Shown one piece after another: positions 1-4,739 of a stretch of DNA of 5,981 nucleotides. Source of the stretch: Anaerolineales bacterium. GTDB lineage: Bacteria; Chloroflexota; Anaerolineae; Anaerolineales; UBA6663. Under the pieces are notes generated by a model that saw nothing but the letters and a program-made list of their open reading frames with translations, had not been told where the DNA came from and did not search any database. A program made the translations under genes and the position numbers. The stretch covers positions 1-5,981 of the forward strand of contig JAGOBN010000277.1 of NCBI GenBank assembly GCA_017999235.1, in the 5' to 3' direction. The stretch's first letter is position 1, and each line of letters begins with the position of its first letter.

Positions 1-891
1 ACTCCACACGAAAACGCCGGCCATAACCACGCAGCCGGCCACACCGCCGAGCAGCCCGCCGGCCTGGAGCAACTGAAACGCTTTTACCCATTGACCCACC
101 AGAGCATTCTGAACAAACAGGCGATATCCCTCCACCAGACTCGCCCAGGAAAAGGAGATCGCATTTTCTTCCGCATAAGCGCCGGCGGTGGGGAACAGCC
201 ACCGGCTCAGCCCGAAGTAAAGGACCGGCCACAACAGGTAATCCACATGGGTCAACATATACCGGGTGATCAGCGCGGGCAACCGGCTGCCCTGGACGCG
301 GCCGAACCAGACCAGTTGGATAAGCAAAAACGCCAGATACCACACAAGCAAAGACGATGTCCCAAACGCCAAAAAGAAGCCCCCCAGGGCCAGCAACCGT
401 TGACTCCAGTGCTGGATGCCGGCCGCCCGCTCGGCACGCAAAGCGAGCAGCGCAGCCAGCAGAAACACACTGTACGTGATCAAGTACTTGGTGGTGTTAA
501 TCTCAATGGCGACTTGGTAAGCAGGATAGACCAGGCTCAACAGAGCCACAAAGAGGCGGTCCGTCGGCTCCCATAATTCCACCTCGGTCGCCACGGCATA
601 CACCAGGATCGCCGCCAGGGTCAGCGCGCCAAAAGCAGCCAGCCGGAAACCAAAAATCACGCCGGGCCAGGCGCCCAGCGCCCATCTCAGAAAGAATGGG
701 AACGGGACGCCGCCCGCTTCGGTGCTCCAGGCGATCAGCGTGGGCCAGGCGTTCGCCTGGCGCAAGTGATAGACCAGCCACCCATCCCAGTAAATGCCAT
801 CATTCAGCAGCAACAATCCATGACTCAGACAGGCGCCGGCCACGATGATGCTATAGGGCGTCGTCAGCGCTTTCACAAGTCCAGCCCTCAT
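1..891 (-). CDS. Polytopic membrane protein, possible GT-C-type glycosyltransferase (3' end outside window)
   Basis: An uninterrupted frame of 297 codons runs from ATG at 891 off the left edge, so the C-terminus is missing. The start is supported by GGAG (901-904 on the plus strand as ctcc) nine bases upstream, and an in-frame TGA lies further upstream. The protein is strongly hydrophobic. I see likely membrane segments near residues 10-30, 66-104 (two), 112-128, 136-152, 166-196, 212-231 and 272-297. The first putative external loop begins LLNDGIYWDGW (residues 28-38), with acidic residues D31 and D36. GT-C glycosyltransferases (ArnT/PMT/GT39-like) carry acidic catalytic residues at this place, using polyprenyl-phosphate sugars. 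That makes GT-C a reasonable but unproven call; an O-antigen-polymerase-like or uncharacterised membrane protein is the alternative. It lies 53 bp downstream of the sulfotransferase gene on the same strand, so co-transcription is likely. Existence of the gene is well supported; its function is not. Confidence 0.72.
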   Translation of the reverse strand, partial: MRAGLVKALTTPYSIIVAGACLSHGLLLLNDGIYWDGWLVYHLRQANAWPTLIAWSTEAGGVPFPFFLRWALGAWPGVIFGFRLAAFGALTLAAILVYAVATEVELWEPTDRLFVALLSLVYPAYQVAIEINTTKYLITYSVFLLAALLALRAERAAGIQHWSQRLLALGGFFLAFGTSSLLVWYLAFLLIQLVWFGRVQGSRLPALITRYMLTHVDYLLWPVLYFGLSRWLFPTAGAYAEENAISFSWASLVEGYRLFVQNALVGQWVKAFQLLQAGGLLGGVAGCVVMAGVFVWS

Positions 892-900
892 ACTAATCCG

Positions 901-904
901 CTCC
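901..904 (-). promoter_or_regulatory. Ribosome binding site (GGAG) of the membrane protein gene
   Basis: On the minus strand GGAG is followed by nine bases and then the ATG at 891. It is the best Shine-Dalgarno match near this start, and the stop of the preceding sulfotransferase gene (945-947) lies just upstream. It supports ATG 891 as the start. Confidence 0.55.
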
Positions 905-944
905 GACGCCCCCGCTGGAAACGCGTCATCACCCGCCGGCCCCG

Positions 945-1865
945 CTACTTCCAAGCCGATGTCAAACGTGGCGCCGGCTGGATCTCACTCGGCGGCCTCC
1001 GAAACGGACTGAGTTCCGCATGCAGGGTGTGGTAATGCTGCAAAGTCTGATACACAGCCTCCACCCTGGCCGGCAAGCGCACAGTCCCAGGGGCCACATG
1101 GTGCCGGAGACCATGATCGAGGACTCGCTCAAGCGTGGCCAGCGCCTCTTCGCGGCGATAGTCGCGTTTCATAAAGCGAAAGAGCCGCTGCACCTCCGCT
1201 TCCCGGTGCTCGCTGGCAAAAAAACGCTCATAGTGGACGATCACCAACGGCATCCCCTCCGCCTGGCTGAAGAAATCCAGCACCCGCTGACGCCAAAACA
1301 AGTAACCCGCCCAAATCGGCAAGCCATAGGCCCGGTTGAGCGACTGGGCCACTTCGGCTGGGTGACGAAAAGAATACAGCACACTGGCAACAGGCACGTG
1401 CTGAGCCCAGGCGCTGATGGTCGATGAGAAACGCGCGTCGTTCAGCACGCTGCCCGAGTATTTGTGGGCTAGCCGCTTTATCCGGTCGGCCTGCTCAGCC
1501 TGCTGGGCCCGCGCGGCAATGCGCCCAGGATCAACCAAAAAATACTGGATCTTGGCCAGTTTCATGCGCCACCGCGCCAGGTATCCCAGTCGGCGGCCTT
1601 CGATCTCGTCCACCCAGTTTTCCGGCGTCACCCAGTCTCCCAGCAACAACTGGATGTTTGTTTGGAGCACTTCTTTGTTTTCGAAATAACCCCGCGCATT
1701 ACGATGATCGGCGCCCAACAATAAATCGCGAGGTCCAAGGTCAAAACCGAGTTCCAACAGCAGATTAGCGGTAAAAGACGTCCCGCTTCGATTGACTCCC
1801 GTGAGGATTGCTAATCCCGGCTCCCGGTTGGAGGCCACCGCGCTTACAGATTCATTGTTGGACAT
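945..1865 (-). CDS. PAPS-dependent sulfotransferase family protein
   Basis: A 306-residue soluble protein, a typical length for bacterial sulfotransferases of the Sulfotransfer_1/Sulfotransfer_3 type. These move the sulfuryl group of PAPS to a hydroxyl or amine of a sugar, lipid or peptide. The 5'-phosphosulfate loop is visible as GVNRSGTSFTANLL (residues 23-36). It is followed by NARGYFENKEVLQTN (56-70), a recurrent segment in this family. The 3'-phosphate binding region is SVLYSFRHPAEVAQSLNRAY (161-180), with R167 and S175 in the expected places. The intermediate 'KDPR' segment reads LNDARFSST (141-149), a mild departure. No signal peptide or membrane segment is seen, so action is cytoplasmic. 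Its start lies within the end of the flippase-like gene (14-bp overlap), implying translational coupling; the ribosome binding site is weak, which fits coupling. Family assignment is strong. The acceptor is unknown, but the envelope-polysaccharide context suggests a glycan or glycolipid. Confidence 0.9.
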   Translation of the reverse strand: MSNNESVSAVASNREPGLAILTGVNRSGTSFTANLLLELGFDLGPRDLLLGADHRNARGYFENKEVLQTNIQLLLGDWVTPENWVDEIEGRRLGYLARWRMKLAKIQYFLVDPGRIAARAQQAEQADRIKRLAHKYSGSVLNDARFSSTISAWAQHVPVASVLYSFRHPAEVAQSLNRAYGLPIWAGYLFWRQRVLDFFSQAEGMPLVIVHYERFFASEHREAEVQRLFRFMKRDYRREEALATLERVLDHGLRHHVAPGTVRLPARVEAVYQTLQHYHTLHAELSPFRRPPSEIQPAPRLTSAWK

Positions 1866-2862
1866 GAGAAGTTACCTTATCGCCCGCGCCCGGCGCGGTT
1901 AGCCATGCGCCTCGGTTCAAGGCATAGATCAGCCCGCCCGGCAAACGCAACAACAGGAGCCACCACCGTACTAACAAGATGATGGTCGCCCCGGAAAAAG
2001 TGCCTAATCGAGTTAAGACCGCCGCCCCGAGCATTTCTGACACCCCGAGGCCGCCCGGCGATATGGGCAAGCTGTTGGCGATGACCACCAGCGGCACCGT
2101 GACCACAGCGTTGCGCCAATCGAGATCCAACTGGAGCGTTTGACTCGCCACGAGATAAGTGGCGGCTAAGAAGCCATGACCCACCAGCGACAATCCCAGT
2201 ACAATCGGCAACAGCCCGGGAGCAGCCGAATAAGCCACAAACACGGTTTCTAAGGCTCGGCCCCAGCCTGGCGGCAGCCAGCGCCATAGCCAAGCCCGGA
2301 AAGGGGGCCAGGCCAGCCCGAAGCCAGCCCCCGTTGCCGCCAACAGGCTCAGTCCTAACAGTGAAGCCAAGCGCATGACAGCCGGTGACAATTCGCCCGT
2401 CAGGGGACTGGCGATAATTGGGACTAGACCCAGCCAGAGCAACGCGTACAACCCAAAGACGCGATCAAACAAAACCGTGGAAAGAGCTCCGGCGCCGCCA
2501 GCCAAGTCGTCGCGCGCGACATAATACGCCCGAATAAAATCGCTGCCAATCGCGCCTGGTGAAACCACTGCAAAGAACTGGCCCACCCAAGCCAACTGGA
2601 CAACTTGCCAGAACCGAGCGGGAACATGCTGGGCTCGCAGCAACCACCACCAGCGCACGGTCTGCAATAGAAGCACAAGCAGCCCAAGGCCCAGCCCCAC
2701 GGGGTGAAACAGGACCAGTGGACGTGCCAATATGCCCCGCACATCCACCTGCCCGGAAGTTAACAAGAAGGCTACCAGCCCCAGCGCGACCAGTGGTTTA
2801 ACAAACGGGGAGAGTGAGCGCCACTTGATCACTATTTCTGAACCAACCGTCATCATTCCCAC
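1852..2862 (-). CDS. UPF0104 / LPG-synthase-TM family flippase-like integral membrane protein
   Basis: A 336-residue protein, almost all hydrophobic, matching the size of stand-alone members of the LPG_synthase_TM family (PF03706). That fold also forms the flippase half of MprF. Family signatures visible are SPGAIGSDFIRAYY (residues 101-114), STVLFDRVFGL (128-138) and LPISPGGLGVSE (265-276). About eight membrane segments can be drawn, including 22-36, 53-69, 87-100, 138-152, 166-184, 215-240, 252-264 and 288-312. The aminoacyl-transferase domain of MprF is absent. The usual inference is lipid or lipid-linked substrate handling, and members are common in polysaccharide clusters, but no substrate can be read here. 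The start is uncertain: GTG 2862, ATG 2856 and ATG 2853 are in frame, an in-frame TGA at 2869-2871 excludes anything further upstream, and none has a good ribosome binding site. The two ATG codons are preferable on codon grounds. The gene overlaps the sulfotransferase gene by 14 bp. Confidence 0.88.
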   Translation of the reverse strand: MGMMTVGSEIVIKWRSLSPFVKPLVALGLVAFLLTSGQVDVRGILARPLVLFHPVGLGLGLLVLLLQTVRWWWLLRAQHVPARFWQVVQLAWVGQFFAVVSPGAIGSDFIRAYYVARDDLAGGAGALSTVLFDRVFGLYALLWLGLVPIIASPLTGELSPAVMRLASLLGLSLLAATGAGFGLAWPPFRAWLWRWLPPGWGRALETVFVAYSAAPGLLPIVLGLSLVGHGFLAATYLVASQTLQLDLDWRNAVVTVPLVVIANSLPISPGGLGVSEMLGAAVLTRLGTFSGATIILLVRWWLLLLRLPGGLIYALNRGAWLTAPGAGDKVTSHVQQ

Positions 2863-3301
2863 GCAATTTCACATGCGCTTCAGCACCACAGGCCAAGCAC
2901 GCGTGTGACCTAAGCCAACAATCTTGACAAAACCGGGCTGTCGGCGCGTTCAACTTCGCGCCCCGCATGGGCATGGCGCCGGAACACGCGCTTAATCCAG
3001 CGGCAACTCTTTATTAACTCAAGCGCTGCCGCCTATGGCCGGCCCCACCGACTCGCTGCACCACTAGCGGCCGGCGATATCATGCTGATGCTGTTAAGCG
3101 GCTCGTAATGAACCTAGACGGAGCCTGCACCCCTGTGGCTCCATTTCAATCCGTCGGTGTATAGGCGGGTAGAGTCTCGCGGCTCTTGGAAAACGTCTCT
3201 CTGGTCCGTTCTTGACTTGCGCCCGATCAAACCCTAATGGCCCGCGCGCCTCCGCAATCCCAAGCGGGGGCATGGCAACACCGGCTGGCCCAGCGGCCGC
3301 C
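2863..3301. other. 439-bp intergenic region between wzz-like and flippase-like genes
   Basis: I find no credible gene here on either strand. For transcription of the flippase-like gene I looked for sigma70 boxes on the minus strand. A TATACA hexamer occurs at about 3158-3163 without a matching -35 element, and a TTGTCA at 2925-2930 has no -10 element. No hairpin followed by a T tract marks a terminator for the wzz-like gene. A six-base inverted repeat at 3120-3142 is the clearest structure. The length is odd for an operon interior and suggests that the flippase-sulfotransferase-membrane protein genes form a separate unit with a non-canonical or unrecognised promoter. Confidence 0.6.
3120..3142. 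repeat. Inverted repeat, 6-bp arms with 11-base loop
   Basis: GGAGCC at 3120-3125 is repeated in inverse as GGCTCC at 3137-3142. There is no T tract on the minus-strand side, so it is not a classical terminator for the wzz-like gene. It could be an operator or chance, since six-base arms in GC-rich DNA are weak evidence. Confidence 0.3.
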
Positions 3302-4537
3302 CTATCTATTCACTGACGTCACGCGGGCAACACCGCGCCACCACTCCCAAACCAGGACTCCCAAGATGCTCAACACAGCGCCAACAGCACCACCGGCAGC
3401 CGTAATGGTCAGCCGCTTCGGACTCGTCCGCTCAGTAGGCTCCGAGGCTTGGCTGGCCACCTGCATAATGTTAGCGGTCTCTTGCGCGACGATCTTGGCT
3501 TCCTCAAGCTTGCCCGCCAAAGCCAGATACTGCTCCTGAACGAGATCGCGGGCCCGAGTGAGCTCCGATTCCTGCCGCTGGGCCTCAGCCAATTGCCCTT
3601 GGGTGGCGAGGAGTTGCGGCTGCAACGTGCCAACTTGTGTCTGCGCGCCTTGTGCGCCGACCTGCAAGGTCTGTATCAAATCATCCACCAATGCTAACTG
3701 CTGGGCCACCGTCTTGTCGGAGGCGGCCTGGCCGGGACTCACCTGCAACTGAAGCGGGGTCTCGGGCGAGCTGATCTGCCCGCCCAGGGACCGGGCCGAA
3801 AGCATTAATGCCAAGACATCCTCGTTAGAGCCGGCCGGGGCGGCGGGGTCGAGTTTCGCCAGCCGGCCCCGCAGATTCTGCGCGTCCAGAGCCAGCAGAC
3901 TAAGGGTATGCGCGCGGTTCAAGTAATCGGTGAGGATCGCCTGCTGACTATCCAATTGCGCGGTCAAGATCGCGGCCTGGTTGCTCGCTTGGAACGCCGC
4001 CAACGCCTGCTCAGCCAGATCCAAATCAGACTTCATCGTCGCCAACTGGGCTTCATACGTGGCCAGATTGGCAAGATCCTGCCCATAAAGCTGGCCGGCT
4101 TGCTGCGCTAAGGTCTGGGCCCAAGTATTGGCAACCCGCGCCGCATGCTCCGGGTGCTGGTCGCGCACCGTGAGCCGCAACAGGGTCGGGTCGGCGGCGG
4201 CCGCCACCGTCAACTGGCGGCGAAACTCGGCCAGGGTTTGGACGCTGGCGGGCGCGTCCACCCGCACTTGGTCAAAAACCCGAGTGAGGACCTCATCGGA
4301 AAACGCCAGGTCCGGATAGGCTTTCAGGGGCAGGGCAACGTTCTGGCTGGCCCCTTCCAGCCGCAAAGAGTAGCGCGCCTGGGAAACCGAGACCAAGGCA
4401 GTGGCTTCGTAGATCTCCGGCAGAATAAAGCTGACCCCGCCGGCCACCAAAGCCCCCAACACCGTTAATCCGATAATCAGCCGCCAACCGCGCAGCACAA
4501 TTTGAATATAGGCGCGCAAGTCGATTTCATCTTCCAT
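3302..4537 (-). CDS. Wzz-type chain length determinant / polysaccharide co-polymerase
   Basis: A 411-residue inner-membrane protein with the standard layout of this family. It has a short cytoplasmic N-terminus (MEDEIDLRAYIQIVLRGWR), membrane segment 1 at about residues 20-39 and the conserved LPEIYEATALVSV after it. A long periplasmic region follows, rich in A, Q, L and E with heptad-like helices (about 160-230 and 285-360), then a Ser/Pro-containing stretch SEPTERTSPKRL and membrane segment 2 at about 377-396 with a short basic tail. Such proteins oligomerise around a Wzy-type polymerase or export complex and set polymer chain length. The C-terminal BY-kinase domain (Walker A/A', tyrosine cluster) found in Wzc/CapAB fusions is absent, so any kinase must be encoded elsewhere. 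The ATG at 4537 is supported by a GAGG ribosome binding site and by an N-terminus that aligns by eye with family starts. A promoter and structured leader precede it. Family call is strong; whether it serves O-antigen, capsule or exopolysaccharide is unknown. Confidence 0.9.
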   Translation of the reverse strand: MEDEIDLRAYIQIVLRGWRLIIGLTVLGALVAGGVSFILPEIYEATALVSVSQARYSLRLEGASQNVALPLKAYPDLAFSDEVLTRVFDQVRVDAPASVQTLAEFRRQLTVAAAADPTLLRLTVRDQHPEHAARVANTWAQTLAQQAGQLYGQDLANLATYEAQLATMKSDLDLAEQALAAFQASNQAAILTAQLDSQQAILTDYLNRAHTLSLLALDAQNLRGRLAKLDPAAPAGSNEDVLALMLSARSLGGQISSPETPLQLQVSPGQAASDKTVAQQLALVDDLIQTLQVGAQGAQTQVGTLQPQLLATQGQLAEAQRQESELTRARDLVQEQYLALAGKLEEAKIVAQETANIMQVASQASEPTERTSPKRLTITAAGGAVGAVLSILGVLVWEWWRGVARVTSVNR

Positions 4538-4544
4538 TTACCTG

Positions 4545-4548
4545 CCTC
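4545..4548 (-). promoter_or_regulatory. Ribosome binding site (GAGG) of the wzz-like gene
   Basis: GAGG on the minus strand lies seven bases before the ATG at 4537, an ideal Shine-Dalgarno spacing. It fixes this start over downstream alternatives. Confidence 0.7.
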
Positions 4549-4561
4549 ACTTGCTGCTCAC

Positions 4562-4580
4562 CCGGCGCGGCGGCCGCCGG
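4562..4580 (-). promoter_or_regulatory. GC-only hairpin in the 5' leader of the wzz-like mRNA
   Basis: Complementary arms CGCCGG (4575-4580) and CCGGCG (4562-4567), read on the plus strand, flank a seven-base loop and give a stem of six G-C pairs. It lies 13 bases upstream of the ribosome binding site, and no T tract follows on the minus strand, so it is not a terminator. Adjacent self-complementary sequences (4568-4579 and 4579-4590) allow alternative pairings. It could affect translation or mRNA stability; this is inferred from sequence only. Confidence 0.4.
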
Positions 4581-4590
4581 CCGGCCGGCC
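4568..4590. repeat. Two abutting 12-bp perfect palindromes, including a GGCC-type tandem
   Basis: CGGCGGCCGCCG (4568-4579) is a perfect palindrome. It shares one base with GGCCGGCCGGCC (4579-4590), also a perfect palindrome made of tandem GGCC/CCGG units. Three overlapping GCCGGC hexamers fall here. The block lies in the predicted transcribed leader of the wzz-like gene. Confidence 0.65.
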
Positions 4591-4605
4591 ACAGGACCGA
4601 TCTGT

Positions 4606-4616
4606 TGACTTAGTCA
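4606..4616. promoter_or_regulatory. Candidate operator: interrupted palindrome TGACT-T-AGTCA
   Basis: Two perfect five-base arms flank a single central T. It starts about 7 bases inside the predicted transcript, downstream of the -10 box at 4630-4635, a position where a bound dimeric repressor would block transcription. No regulator gene is in the window, and an 11-bp palindrome can occur by chance, so the regulatory role is an inference. Confidence 0.35.
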
Positions 4617-4629
4617 CAAAGCGGCCGCC

Positions 4630-4658
4630 ATCATAACCGAGCGTTAACCCATCGTCAA
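4630..4658 (-). promoter_or_regulatory. Sigma70-type promoter for the wzz-like gene
   Basis: On the minus strand TTGACG (4653-4658; 5 of 6 consensus bases) is followed after exactly 17 bases by TATGAT (4630-4635; 5 of 6). Transcription would start near 4623, giving a leader of about 86 bases before the ATG at 4537. It is by far the best promoter match I see in the window's gaps. It means the wzz-like gene can be transcribed independently of cysN/C. Confidence 0.65.
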
Positions 4659-4739
4659 ACGCCCATAAGGCCACACTGGGCGCGGACGATTGGGCGGTAT
4701 GACTCCGCCGGAGAAACTGGGCCGGGCGGCGGCGTTGCC

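Noticed and set aside
91..576. 161-codon open frame on the plus strand
   Set aside because: It is antisense to the membrane protein gene, whose frame is hydrophobic and continuous over 297 codons; the plus-strand product is low-complexity and Q/P/R-rich.
1020..1427. 135-codon open frame on the plus strand
   Set aside because: It is antisense to the sulfotransferase gene, which has both PAPS-binding motifs; no domain is visible in the plus-strand product.
1877..2293. 138-codon minus-strand frame inside the flippase-like gene
   Set aside because: It is an alternative frame of a gene with recognised family motifs, and its product is R/A/G-rich without domains.
2924..2929. Perfect TTGACA -35 box on the plus strand
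   Set aside because: There is no -10 hexamer at 16-18 bases and no plus-strand gene downstream.
3141..3154. CRISPR-repeat-like end (ATTGAAAT in the minus strand)
   Set aside because: Only one copy exists; there is no repeat-spacer periodicity and no cas gene.
3284..3294. GCTGG-C-CCAGC palindrome after the wzz-like stop as a terminator
   Set aside because: Short arms, no real loop and no T tract on the minus strand.
4703..4713. CTCCG-C-CGGAG palindrome after the cysN/C stop as a terminator
   Set aside because: The arms are five bases with a one-base centre, too tight for a stable hairpin, and no T tract follows on the minus strand.
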